From Struthidea cinerea (taxonomy: Eukaryota; Chordata; Aves; Passeriformes; Corcoracidae): DNA of 64,000 nt. Both the position numbers and the translations under genes were made by a program. The notes under the pieces are model-generated. The model did not search any database and was not told where the DNA came from. It saw nothing but the letters and a program-made list of their open reading frames with translations. Location: positions 1 to 64,000 of the forward strand of contig VZTI01001769.1 in the NCBI GenBank assembly GCA_013397865.1, given 5' to 3'. The number at the start of each line of letters is the position of its first letter. Within the stretch, counting starts at the first letter, position 1. Shown piece after piece: positions 24,191-34,406 of this stretch.

Positions 24191-24514
24191 TCATGGTTTG
24201 GGAATGGTATCCTCCAATTTAGTACTCCTGCTAAAACCATATGCTGTTTCCCCTCCCCACTCCAACTGGAGGCACAAAAGGCAAGGACCACAAGTCAGTT
24301 TACTGGAAACAGCAACAATAATGACAAAAGGTATAAGAAAAGAAATTATTTACACAGAAAGCCCCTGACAATAAACAAATACCAGCCCATTCTGTCCACC
24401 ACATTTTCTCGACCTGAGGGAATCCCTTTTCCCCACCCCAGCAATTATGTGACGTGGTATAGACTAACCTCCCTCCCAGCTACTGCAAAAATAAATATGT
24501 CCTGGGTGGAACCA
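24191..24514 (-). mobile_element. ERV LTR, minus orientation, candidate 3' LTR of a nested provirus
   Basis: Shares most of its sequence with 29904-30292: the left end TCATGGTTTGGGAATGGTAT, 'agtactcctgctaaaacca', 'acacagaaagcccc', 'tgtccaccacattttct' and the right end 'cctgggtggaacca'. On the minus strand it runs TGGTTCCACC...CCATGA. Both copies have the same orientation. Because the other copy is followed by a primer-site-like sequence and gag, this one is the likely 3' LTR of the same minus-strand provirus, later filled with other elements. Confidence 0.7.
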
Positions 24515-24588
24515 GGAAATTATCAATATCATCAATATCATGCTCAGATTTTACACCTTCCAACTACATACACACATTAGCACACATC

Positions 24589-25705
24589 AGGCAAAGATAT
24601 GGGAAAAGGAATAACAGTTCTTTACTAGTGCATATATATATGTATAACAAGGCAAAGAAACAGCAACACCGGCAGCAACAACCAACAAAACCAGAAGCCC
24701 AGTAACAGCCGTCTCTCAGCCGCGGGCACTTTCCCCTTCGGTGCTGTTCTGCTCACAGCCGGCAGGGGCGCTGGTGGCTCCCGGCCGGGCAGGGCGGGTG
24801 CGATGATTCCCCCGCAGCTGCAGGGGGCGCTGTGGCGTGAGCTCGGCCACCTCTCTGTAGGTGGGTGATGGCGGGCAGGCTGGCGGGGCGGGAGAGATAG
24901 AAAAGGGGCTTCGTCTACAAACCCACAGGGGCAGCCGGTCCCGGTGCCCCTCTGGATGGCAAAATGGGTTGTAGCAGGAACCTCGGAGCAGCAGCTGGAA
25001 CGGCAGAGGCGGGCACACTTGGGGTGGCAAACACANNNNNNNNNNNNNNNNNNNNNNNNNNNNNNNNNNNNNNNNNNNNNNNNNNNNNNNNNNNNNNNNN
25101 NNNNNNNNNNNNNNNNNNNNNNNNNNNNNNNNNNNNNNNNNNNNNNNNNNNNNNNNNNNNNNNNNNNNNNNNNNNNNNNNNNNNNNNNNNNNNNNNNNNN
25201 NNNNNNNNNNNNNNNNNNNNNNNNNNNNNNNNNNNNNNNNNNNNNNNNNNNNNNNNNNNNNNNNNNNNNNNNNNNNNNNNNNNNNNNNNNNNNNNNNNNN
25301 NNNNNNNNNNNNNNNNNNNNNNNNNNNNNNNNNNNNNNNNNNNNNNNNNNNNNNNNNNNNNNNNNNNNNNNNNNNNNNNNNNNNNNNNNNNNNNNNNNNN
25401 NNNNNNNNNNNNNNNNNNNNNNNNNNNNNNNNNNNNNNNNNNNNNNNNNNNNNNNNNNNNNNNNNNNNNNNNNNNNNNNNNNNNNNNNNNNNNNNNNNNN
25501 NNNNNNNNNNNNNNNNNNNNNNNNNNNNNNNNNNNNNNNNNNNNNNNNNNNNNNNNNNNNNNNNNNNNNNNNNNNNNNNNNNNNNNNNNNNNNNNNNNNN
25601 NNNNNNNNNNNNNNNCCCCACCTTGGCCAGTTTTTTGCTCTCTTAAGTACCAGTCATTACTATCTCTTAGGCAACAGAGTGGAGAAAATTCCCTGAGAGA
25701 AAGGG

Positions 25706-25737
<32 letters not shown>

Positions 25738-25740
25738 AAT
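24589..25740 (-). mobile_element. GC-rich ERV LTR, minus orientation, interrupted by assembly gap
   Basis: A second copy of the family at 3196-4001. It shares TCAGGCAAAGATATG, the TATATATATGTATAACAAGG stretch and the CpG-rich CTCACAGCCGGCAGGGGCG. After the gap the 'ggccagttttttgctctct' region still resembles the first copy's right part. The middle is unknown because of 580 N. It lies between the paired LTRs at 24.2 and 29.9 kb and therefore appears nested. Confidence 0.6.
25036..25615. other. Assembly gap (580 N)
   Basis: A run of 580 unknown bases inside the GC-rich LTR. Open reading frames spanning it are artefacts. Confidence 0.99.
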
Positions 25741-25839
25741 AATCCTAATCTCCAACAAAGCAAGACCCTCAGAATAGGAGGAAGAGGTAGAGCCAGAGGT
25801 TGTTATGCAATCCCTATCCCTGGCTAAACTGTGAGATAT

Positions 25840-26262
25840 GCAAAAAGAATTCAGCTGCCAGTCACATGAGCCCCTGGTGACCTGGCTGCTCCAGTGCTGG
25901 GATATCGCAACCCAAAATTTGAAACTAGATGGTAGCCGAGCAGCTGGGGTCCCTGTCCTGGGATGCAGGCATTGACAAGAGGATTGGGAAGAGGACAGAA
26001 ACTGCCAGCCTCTGGAGGTGACTCTTGTCAAGTATGAGGGAAAGGCATCGTCTCAAAGATGACCTAGTAGCATGCCCAAGCAGGTGGAATGCCATGGAGA
26101 AAGGTATCCAGTCTCTGAGAGAATTAGCTGTGCTGGAGGTAATCGATAGGGACTCAAATGATGAGCAGTCCCCTGTAGATCCAGATGAGGTCCAGTGTAC
26201 ACAATCCATGTGGCAGAAGTTTGTATGGATGAGTGTTGTACACCAAGTCATTGGCATTGATG
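25840..26262 (+). pseudogene. ERV gag (capsid-region) relic
   Basis: Plus-strand remnant of an endogenous retroviral gag. The clearest part, after about 26025, includes MEKGIQSLRELAVLEVI and PDEVQCTQSMWQKFVW. I recognise these as a capsid/nucleocapsid-side segment common in avian ERVs. Upstream the frame is broken by stops and shifts. Soon after WQKFVW (about 26232) the reading continues into integrase-like sequence without protease or reverse transcriptase, so most of pol has been deleted. Non-functional relic; no complete gag is present. Confidence 0.65.
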
Positions 26263-26728
26263 TCAATGAAAGAAGGAGAACAAACAGTGCTGACTCTGGC
26301 AAGATGAAGATCAGTTTTGTCCTCCCTATCTACCTGCACCTTGGCTGTGGAAAGACTGTCCATGGCACCCCTAAAAGAAGAATTGAGTCGGACAAAAGGA
26401 CTCCTTTCAAAAATAGCCTCTTAGACACCTGGGTTAGAGAACACAGTATTGAGTGGATGTATCATATTCCCTATCATGCACCAGCCTCTGGGAAAATTGA
26501 ACAGTACAATGGACTGTTCAATGGTCAAAAACCACATTGAAAGCACTGGGTGGTGGGACCTTTGAACATTGGGATCTACATTTAGTGAAGGCCTCTTGGT
26601 TAGTTTACACTGGAGCTCTACCAGTCGAGATGGCCCTGCCCAATCAAAATCTCCATGTACTGAAAGGGACAAAGATTCCATGGGGCATATGAGAAATGTG
26701 TTAGGGAAGACAGTTTGGATTAGTCCTG
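26263..26728 (+). pseudogene. ERV integrase core relic (part 1)
   Basis: Carries the second catalytic aspartate context (ESDKRTPF; Asp codon 26391) and the catalytic glutamate context (YHAPASGKIEQYNG; Glu codon 26499) of a retroviral integrase core. The zinc-binding N-terminus and the first aspartate are missing. A stop at 26538-26540 interrupts the frame. Homology continues in a second frame (about 26531-26690) and a third (about 26690-26728), so at least two frameshifts are present. It is cut at 26728 by an inserted element and resumes at 28093. Confidence 0.75.
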
Positions 26729-28092
26729 TGTGGTGGTTTGACATTGGTTAGGCGCCAGCACCACAAAAACTATTCGCTTATTTGCCTCTGCTATACCTAA
26801 GCAGAGAAGGGGAAAATTGAAACTTCATTTTCATAAGGTGAAATAAGGATTATTGACAAAAATGGAAAAACTTCAAGGCAAAACAGGTCCACACTTAAAC
26901 AGTATAAAGAAATTTATTACTAACAGAATTAAAAGTAAAAAGAATAATGAGAAGCCAAAGCAAACTTTCAGAACACCTTTCTCTTCCAGTACCTCCCTCT
27001 TTCCACCAACCTGTGCAAGGGAAACAAACATGGGGTTTTGGTCAGGGTTTCATTTCCTAAGAGTCTTTCTCTGTGTTTAAGGAAAAGAGTTTCTTCTGCT
27101 GTGCCATGGGATCCATCCCATGGGAGACAGATCTCTGCTAACTTCTCTAGAGTGGTTTCAAACTTCACAAACAACAGTCCGCCCAAATCTGCTGCAGTGA
27201 AAAAATCCCTCCTACGAAATTTTGCAGTCTTCCCACAACTGCCAGCATGGGTCATAATAGTCATGGGGTTTTAGTCTTTTAAGGATGAGCTATTCCAGCC
27301 TGAAAGCAAAGGCTCTCTTCTTCAATCTCTGAAAGCCTTTCACAGCATCTGTGGGCTCTGGCATGAGTACTTTTTTCACGGGCTGAGCGTGGATTTCTGC
27401 ACCCCCCCCCCATGTACCTCATCTCATGAATTATAGGGAAAACAATATGTTGTATTATAGTCCTCACCATGGCTTGCAGGATAATTTCAGCCCCGACGCT
27501 TGGAGCACCTCCTGTCTCTCCCTTCCTCCACCGACTGTGGCGCCGCCATGTTAGCCTCCTCACGTGAGATCACTTTCCCTTTTCTCTGACTTGGAAGAAA
27601 GTTGGTATCTGTAAGTTTTCAGCTGAGGAGTTGATCTTGTTTGGGCTCTGTGTTGGAGAAAGACTCGCCCTGTCTTTTGTTGCCGGCTGCGTGGTGTTTT
27701 TTCCTTGGTTCAGGCTGAGCTGCGCCAGCCTCAGGGTCCCACCGGCACCACGAGGGTGGCGGTGGCCTCAGATGAATCTCGGCCGCATGGTCCCAGCCTC
27801 AGCTGGGGGGCGGTTTCCAGCCGCCTGGCTGCTCACGGCTCCGGAGTGGCTTTCTCCTATCAGCCCAGCCTTGGCTGCTGAGCTGGGGGACCCCTGGCGG
27901 CCCGCTCTGGGTGGAGGCCCGGGGCTCCCCCTCACCACCCCTCGGTGGGGAAGCAGGAAAAAGGAACTTTCCACGCTTCTTCCTTCTTTAAATATGTCAT
28001 CACAGAGGCGTTACCAGCTTGTTTAATTGGTCTAGCAACCTGTCTATCAACTATGGGCTCTGTGCTGTTTCTAAACTGCTAAAACCACCATA
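26729..28092 (-). mobile_element. 1,364-bp LTR-like insertion with 5-bp target duplication, inside the integrase relic
   Basis: Begins TGTGGTGGTTTG and ends AAAACCACCATA, giving an 11-bp imperfect inverted terminus. It is flanked by TCCTG at 26724-26728 and 28093-28097. The integrase reading phase on the two sides is compatible across one copy of TCCTG, which confirms exact boundaries. TTTATT near 26909 (AATAAA on minus) suggests minus orientation. Internally it has an AT-rich part, a C-run at about 27402-27411, a YY1-like GCCGCCATGTT near 27543 and a GC/CpG-rich part at 27660-27960. Probably one long solo LTR; no coding sequence of its own was recognised. Confidence 0.75.
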
Positions 28093-28216
28093 TCCTGCCT
28101 CAAGCAAAGGCAAACCCGTCTGTGGGATAGTTTTTGCTCAAGGACCTGGGTGCACTTCATGGGTAAGGGACAGGAAAACACGATGTGTACCTGAAGGGGA
28201 TCTGATTTTTGGATGA
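28093..28216 (+). pseudogene. ERV integrase C-terminal relic (part 2)
   Basis: Continues the integrase relic after the insertion. It contains GIVFAQGPGCTSWV and CVPEGDLIFG, then a TGA at 28214-28216. This resembles the C-terminal end of the avian ERV integrase seen in part 1. No envelope frame follows, as expected for an ERV-L-type element, although deletion is equally possible. Confidence 0.7.
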
Positions 28217-28479
28217 GAACAGTCTGTAATGTTGAATTGCATACATAATATTGGTTGCTGAATGACACTGCCACTGTATGTCATAACTGCCATGGACAGT
28301 GAGTATGGACTGCTTACCAATTGCAAGTTCCTGATGCAGCAACCAAGAAACAGCCCATCAGCTCTGCTAACCTGGAAGACATCTGAGATACCCACACAGT
28401 CAAGGACTAAATAAACTAAAAAGACATCTTGGAGGGATGGCCATTGACTATGAAAATTACACCTGTTCTTGTGTATATT
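28217..28479 (+). other. ERV 3' untranslated relic
   Basis: AT-rich sequence after the integrase stop, in the place of the 3' non-coding region of the same element. Includes CCATGGACAGTGAGTATGG and TATATTTATATATCTG. No coding potential. Assigned by position rather than by recognised sequence. Confidence 0.35.
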
Positions 28480-28800
28480 TATATATCTGTATCAGTTGCA
28501 ATTGAAAGCGGCGGTCCTGTGGAAGTTCTGGCCCTCCTCTGGATCCATCGAGTGGATGGTGCTGGTGTCCCAAGTCCCTCATTATATACACTCAGGTTCA
28601 GGTGGGAGTGCTCAGTACCTCCCCCACGGTGGGAGTTTCACAATGGAATGACTGTGAGTCATTGCAGCTGCCTATTCTGCTGATGCCATTGAGTCCATTA
28701 TGGCCTGTTAGCAGACATGAACCCCTCAGGATGGGTGTGATTATGCTGGTGCTTCACTGGAGGGAGTTATCAGGGCTGAGTCATTGGTGAAGAAAAAGAA
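28480..28800 (-). mobile_element. LTR fragment, minus orientation (54.5-kb family)
   Basis: Read on the minus strand it has CCCTGATAACTCCCTCCAG, a CCATTGTGA...CCCAC.GTGGGGGAGG segment and GTGTATATAATG (TATA-like, about 28578). These parallel, in the same order, 'ccctgataactccctccagg', 'cccattgtgagatgctccac' and 'ggatataatctgagg' of the plus-strand LTR at 54545-55007. The downstream half is missing or replaced. Confidence 0.5.
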
Positions 28801-29436
28801 ACACTGCCTTGCCTTGCAGGGTTTGCCTCTTCTCCCTTATCTCATTTAACACCCAGTTGGAACCTGAGGTGTCAGGTGCACTGGGCAGGTACTGCAAATG
28901 ACCCATCATTAACAGTTTGTCAGAAATGATGCGAGCAGAGTAGAAAACACAGTTTGGTTACACCCACATAGTGCTAAACTTCTCCTGTAACTAGGACAGT
29001 GCAACTGCTACTGGCACAGGCTGTTCCTCTGGTTCAGCTGCAGTTTGAGTGGCCACAGTGCCTGTCACTCTGCTTTCCTCCTCCTCCTCCCCAGGAGTGC
29101 TGTCTAGTATCAGGCAGTGTCTGATAAACAGTAGCCAGGGCTCAGCATGGTGCAAAACTTCTCATCTCTGTGGAACTGCCACAGAATTTTTCCTTCATAT
29201 ATTTTATCACTTTAACAGGATCCTGTAGTTGTTCAGGGGTGAGCTTTCAAACGATTGGAGAAGTTGTCCAAAAGCTGGCCCATTTTCTCCTACATTTCAT
29301 GCTACTCATGTTTATCTGTCCTTGGGGCAGATCTCTGAATACCAGCCCTAGAAATCTAAACATGGTGTGGATTCCAGTGAGGAGATCTGGCAGACTTAGA
29401 AACAAGAACATGCTTTTGTTAACATCCAAAGGGAAT
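28801..29436 (-). other. Degenerate ERV internal sequence
   Basis: Lies downstream, in minus orientation, of the gag relic at 29437-29805. Frames are short and broken. Contains GC-rich CTCCTCCTCC near 29080. I could not assign domains. Confidence 0.35.
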
Positions 29437-29805
29437 TCAAGTCTCAAAAGCTGTTGTAACAGGCCTGAAGGAGGAAAAGGGGATAAAAGGCTGGGGGAAA
29501 TCATCCTCCCCTGTTCCCTCCCCAGACTGGATATGATTATTAATGGACTCCCAAAGGTAGTGCCCGAGGTAAGGGTAGGAGAGCAGCACTGCATACACAT
29601 CCCAAAACACCCTCATTGCCCTTGATGTCATCATGTCATAGACTGATATTCCACAGCACAGCAAAGCAATCCTGATCCCTCTTCCTGCTTTGAAAACGAG
29701 CTCCATGATGGGCACATAGTGCTTATATGGAAAGATACAGAGGGTTAGGTGCCACACCCACATGAACAGACCAAGCAACATTGCGACCAGTGGCTCCAGA
29801 CTCAA
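29437..29805 (-). pseudogene. ERV gag N-terminal (matrix-region) relic
   Basis: Minus-strand frame. From about residue 34 on it reads MELVFKAGRGIRIALLCCG, then SRAMRVFWDVYAVLLSYPY. I recognise this as the start of gag in a group of avian ERVs. It follows a candidate 5' LTR (29904-30292) and a primer-site-like sequence in the same orientation, the right order for a provirus. The frame stops at 29437 and homology beyond is unclear. The rest of gag, and pol of this provirus, were not identified. Confidence 0.6.
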
Positions 29806-29879
29806 TACAGCAAATACTTAAATCAAACTCGTTTCCAACCTGCTCTGGGCAGATCTGTTGTTATCTCGACCCTTCATGA

Positions 29880-29895
29880 CCCACATTGGACACCA
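29880..29895 (-). promoter_or_regulatory. Candidate degraded primer-binding site
   Basis: On the minus strand this reads TGGTGTCCAATGTGGG, close to the tRNA-Lys1,2-type primer site (TGGCGCCCAACGTGGG) with three changes. It lies 8 nt after the LTR end at 29904, slightly farther than the usual 2-3 nt. Supports calling 29904-30292 a 5' LTR. Confidence 0.45.
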
Positions 29896-29903
29896 ATTAA
29901 GGC

Positions 29904-30292
29904 TGTCATGGTTTAGGAATGGTATTCTCCAATTTAGTACTCCTGCTAAAACCACGCATTGCTTCCCCTCCTTCCTCCAACTAGAGACACAAAAGGCAAA
30001 GATCATGGGTTGAGATAAGAACAATTTACTGTAAAGAGCAAAGATAAGAAAATGAACATTAACAGCAACAATATTAATGACAAAAGGTATAGGAAAAAAA
30101 AATTACTTACACAGAAAGCCCCCAACAATAAATAAATACCAAACTGCTCTGTCCACCACATTTTCTTGACCAGAAGAAACCCATTCTCCCCAGAAGAAAG
30201 TCCCTTTTCCCCACGCCTGGCAATGACAGGTGTGTCGAATAACCTCCCTCCCAGCTACTGCAAAAATCAACACTCTGTCCTGGGTGGAACCA
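29904..30292 (-). mobile_element. ERV LTR, minus orientation, candidate 5' LTR
   Basis: 389 bp, on the minus strand TGGTTCCACCCAGG...CCATGACA. Same family and orientation as 24191-24514, but longer because the 24-kb copy lacks internal pieces. Followed on the minus strand by a primer-site-like sequence and a gag start, so it is best read as the 5' LTR of a provirus spanning roughly 30292 to 24191. Confidence 0.7.
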
Positions 30293-30402
30293 AGATATGT
30301 TTATTTATAATTATGTGCTTTATGTATTTTTATTCATTGTCATTATTTGCATCATTATTAATTTTAAAAACATAATTTGTTTTTTGCATAATGAGTATCT
30401 AC

Positions 30403-30550
30403 CATGGAATCACAGAATGGTTTGCATTGGAAGGGACCTTGAAGATTATCAAGTTCCAAGGTCCCTTCCACTAAACCAGGTTGCTTCAAACCCCATCCAA
30501 CCTGGCCTTGAACACTTTCCAGGGATGGCAATTGCACAGCTTCTCAAAGC
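30403..30550 (-). mobile_element. CR1 LINE 3' end, minus orientation
   Basis: 'atggaatcacagaatggttt', then 'ggaagggaccttgaagatta' and 'ccatccaacctggccttgaa' are the reversed CR1 3' end. Diverged and short. Confidence 0.88.
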
Positions 30551-30689
30551 AAGAAGGACCATCAGTGAAAGAGAGCAAAACATTGTCTCCTCTAGTGCAC
30601 CTCACTCATCTCCAGATTTGCTTCAGACTTTCCTTTTCAGTCAGATGAATTCTTTTTGAGTAAGATAATAAAACAGACGGGTAACCCCA

Positions 30690-31087
30690 TGTGTCTTACA
30701 GTCTGCTTTTGGCTACATCCATGTGGATACTGAAAAGCTTTCAGCAGAGAAATTTTCCAGCTTTCTGCAATATTCTGTGAGAGCCCTGCTTTTCTCACAG
30801 AAACTATGAAAAACAGTGAGACCGTTTTGTAAACTAATTCTCTATTTAACACCTGCAAGCTTGTTTTCCAAGTTTTGTTACGGTACATTGGAAAAATATT
30901 TTGGAAAGGATGTTGTATGGCCTTAACCAATCATAAAAGGGGTGGTTGGTCAAAGGACCAATGGCCTCCTCCCATCCTTGAGAACCAAGTTATATAAACC
31001 AGTCTTTAATTAATAAAAGGGGCTCTATTCTCCCCGGACTTGAACTTTGTGTCGTGATTTCTCTCCGTCCCCGGTACAACAGCAACA
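30690..31087 (+). mobile_element. Alpharetrovirus-like LTR, plus orientation
   Basis: The order of elements is a classic U3-R-U5. Two CCAAT boxes (AACCAATCAT near 30928, GGACCAATGG near 30955) are followed by TATA (GTTATATAAACC near 30990). AATAAA follows in TTAATTAATAAAAGG near 31012, and then CTCCCCGGACTTGAACTTTG and a TGTCGTGATTTCTCTCCGTC U5 segment ending near 31087. The 5' limit is an estimate. Confidence 0.65.
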
Positions 31088-31979
31088 CACCCACTGTGCC
31101 AGGAATTCCTTTCTTATTATTTGGGATTTAACCCATGTAAATTTCCACTTGGTTGTTTGAATTTCTTTCCCTGGATTCAGCCTTTGCAACCTCATAGCTG
31201 AAGTGATACAAACATCAGCTGAAGCCCAAAGCCATCTCCTTTGTACAGGAACTAAGCCAAGAACTAATGTGCAGAACTGTGCCTGCAATCAGGGCAAAAT
31301 GGGTCCTCAGGTATCAGGTGTTCAGATGCTTTTATGGGAATTCAGAAGAAATTTCTGGAAACATAATGAGATCAACATCTTGTGAGAGATCCACTAAGGT
31401 CTGTTGAGAAAAAGTATGACTGGTAGGATTACAGCTATTAGTAGCAAAGTGATCTTCCTGGTCTTGTAGTGGTTTGGAGTATATACCTGACATAAATACT
31501 CAAAATATTGTTTGCAGTATCTCAATTGTGACAAGAGAAACTGAGACCCATTGTTTAAAGTTTCACAAAATGCAAAGAAGTTTCCTTACCAAGGAGACAA
31601 GCCAGTAGGACATGAGGCAGCTCTTGAGTTGTTCTCAGGCAACTTGTGACCATGAAAGGATGAAGTGAGGTGGGGGCTATTCCCCAAACGACCACCAGAG
31701 ACCCTCTTGAGACCATTCCCCAAATTGTATGTACATGCCCAACTACAAGGTGTATAGCTTTGTATATGTTAATGATTTCTGAGAAGGGGGAAGAGAATCC
31801 CAGATGAATATGAAGATTAATATGTATGGTTTGTATAGTTAAATGACAGGTTTGGAACTTTGCATGTGTGTGTGTGTGTCTTAGGAGAAGTGATCCCACA
31901 TGCATCCAATCCCAAAATAAAGTAATGACTGCTTTCTAATGTTGTAAATGCTAGGTTTAGTTTAGCAAGCTGCAGCTTT
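31088..31979. other. Intergenic sequence, no gene seen
   Basis: No recognised exon. A short (TG)n lies at about 31864-31880, and the frame at 31555-31905 is not convincing. Confidence 0.5.
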
Positions 31980-32276
31980 CCCTGGGAGCACAGCGGAGCT
32001 TCTTAGGGCAGGCAGCCATTCTGTCCTCCTGCAGTCTATTTCGGACGGCTCCACAGTCTTGCTCTGGCTGGCCGCGATCCCCAGAGGCAGAAAGACCTCC
32101 TGATCCGGGACCAGGGGGGTTTTCTCAGATCGCAGGGGCGGTACATGGGCGGAGTTGGGGTACAGGAACCAATAGGGAGAACCCAAGGGCATGGCCAGGA
32201 CTAGGGGCAAGGGAAAGCACGGGGAATAATATGGGATAGGAAAATCAGTGGGTAAACAGATCACCACATTCTAATA
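31980..32276 (-). mobile_element. ERV LTR-like fragment, minus orientation
   Basis: GC-rich block with an inverted CCAAT context (GGAACCAATAGGGAG) and the CATGGCCAGGACTAGGGGCAA layout seen in the LTRs at 14.5, 44.8 and 49.7 kb. Boundaries and family assignment are approximate. Confidence 0.5.
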
Positions 32277-34364
32277 CTGAAATTACAATGAAATTACAAT
32301 GTTAGGGAGCTTTATTCTCCCTGACATTTTGATGACACACCAAGCTTGCTCAATGCCTCCCTCAGCCTAAATATGGGTAAGAATATGGATATTCCCTTAA
32401 AATAATTCTTGAACACAAATTATAGGGAGGTTGGCTTCATGAGTGGTGGCACCATGCTCCTAAAATAATACTTCATTTGCAGCCCTGGAGCTCCTACACT
32501 TGGAGCTCCCTCAGCAATTTACTCTCTGCTCTGAAGGGGAAGGTAATGGCTGGGCACGTTGCTGCTTACTCCCCAGGGGAATCAGATACAGTGCTAGCAA
32601 CAGTAGAAAGCCTGTAATTCCTTTATATTTGACACAAGAGAACATTCAGAAACAGCATGTTCCATGAGGATGAGACTTGCTTCCAGCATGAGCATGTGTC
32701 CAGGAATCCTGTGTTCTCATTTGGCTGTTTATCCTGGCTATGCCCTTGTTCCAACATCACTGTGAATGCCCACTTAGAGTATTTCTCTTCCTACACATGG
32801 CACAGGTCATAGCAGAGGAGCTGTAAGTGTATTCCACTTGCCCCGTGGTTTCCTCCTGTCCAAATAGCTGCACAAGACACCCATGCAGATGTTCAAAGCA
32901 CCATCCACACCTGTTGCTGCCTCCCCAATGGGGAAAAGAAACCCATGTTGGGGACTTACTGCCTCTCATTAGAAGAGGATGTTGTTCTGCTCTCAATGCC
33001 CTTAAGATGTGCAGAGCTCCAGTCCCCACGCATCAGCTCTGGGCACACCAAAGCCCCAGCTGATGATGGTGCTGGTTACTTGGTGTGTACAAGCTTTGGC
33101 TTACATACATTAGAAATGGAGTTTTCAAGTCATGGACTCAACTTGAAAAAATCACCATAGCTCAGGCTAAAGGCTAATAAGGGTTGCCACAGTGTTCTCT
33201 GACCTTTTTCACCCTTGTTGGGGCTATGGGCTGACTAAGGGGTCTGATCTGCAGCCAAGATCTCCTGGAGATTAGACAGCGAATAGGAGTATGCTTCTGC
33301 AACTACCTCTCCCTGTCAGGTCAAATGTTTCCTCTGAGTAAACACACTTCTATTCTATTTATTCATAGGTTTATTTTTCCAGAATAAGGTGAAGAATTAA
33401 TAATCCTTGAAAGCCTCCTTTTTCCTTCCAAGTATTTTCATTTAATCCACATAGCATATAAATCTGAAAGTGTTTTGGACAGAGGCATAGATCCAGTCAG
33501 CTTATATGTGGCCAAGGAGCTGTATTCTATGTTTTCTAGTGAGTGATTTTAGCAGTATTTTTAGGCTCTTGTTTAAGAAAGAAGAGATGTGATGAGCTCA
33601 CATTTTATGCTGCCATGCACACCCATCCTTGCTCATAAACACATACCTCGCTGCTCCTCCTGTAAGGGGAAAAGTGCTCTCTCAAATAAGGTTGTTGAAT
33701 ATAGAAAGGCCATGAGCTCATGGATTCCTTTTCCTTCCAGGGCATATTTATGACTATTAAAAATAAAGAAATTTTAAAAATTAAGGATAAGAAAGGTCTG
33801 AAACAGCAAGTACCCTCCTCTTCCACTCAAGATCCCTCGCATGCCCTTGCCTACAGACAATGACCTAAGGACTTGTGCAAGGATCACAACACTGCTCAAT
33901 AAAGGGCAAGAGAAGCACCATAAAACATCATAGTATTAAGCATAGACATTGAACCAGGAATGAAATATCCTATTTTCAAGACTCAAGATCGCTGCAGCTG
34001 CTCTATTGATTTGGATACATCAGAGAGCTGGATGCAGAGAAGTTTGGATGTATTCCAGTTCCCTTCTGGGTCAACATAACCTTTGGCATCAGGGTCCCAG
34101 CACAACCTTGAAGCTGGCTAGATATACAAATAAATACCCACTAAAACTAGCTTAGACCTCACTGATCCCAGTTATCACCTGCAGTACTTTCTGTTGATGT
34201 CTCAGCAATGGGTGTATCTGTGAGAGCACATCCCTCTGCGTGGAAGGTGGATGCTAGAGGACAAGCCCTTAGCTTTCTTGGGACCAAACAAGGCAAAGAT
34301 TCCTGTTTTTTTTTCTAATTTTACTTCTTCACCCAGTCCGGCCAGGCCAGGGCTGATGGCACAG

Positions 34365-34406
34365 CATGATTTTACACAAAGCTACCATGATTTTACACAA
34401 AGCTAC
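34365..34406. repeat. Perfect 21-bp tandem duplication
   Basis: CATGATTTTACACAAAGCTAC occurs twice in direct succession. Probably a small replication-slippage duplication. Confidence 0.9.

Noticed and set aside
24716..25827. Very long frames of 250-300 codons
   Set aside because: They consist mostly of the 580 unknown bases of the assembly gap.
29880..29903. Firm call of a tRNA-Lys primer-binding site
   Set aside because: Kept only as a candidate: three mismatches to the usual site and an 8-nt distance from the LTR end instead of 2-3 nt.
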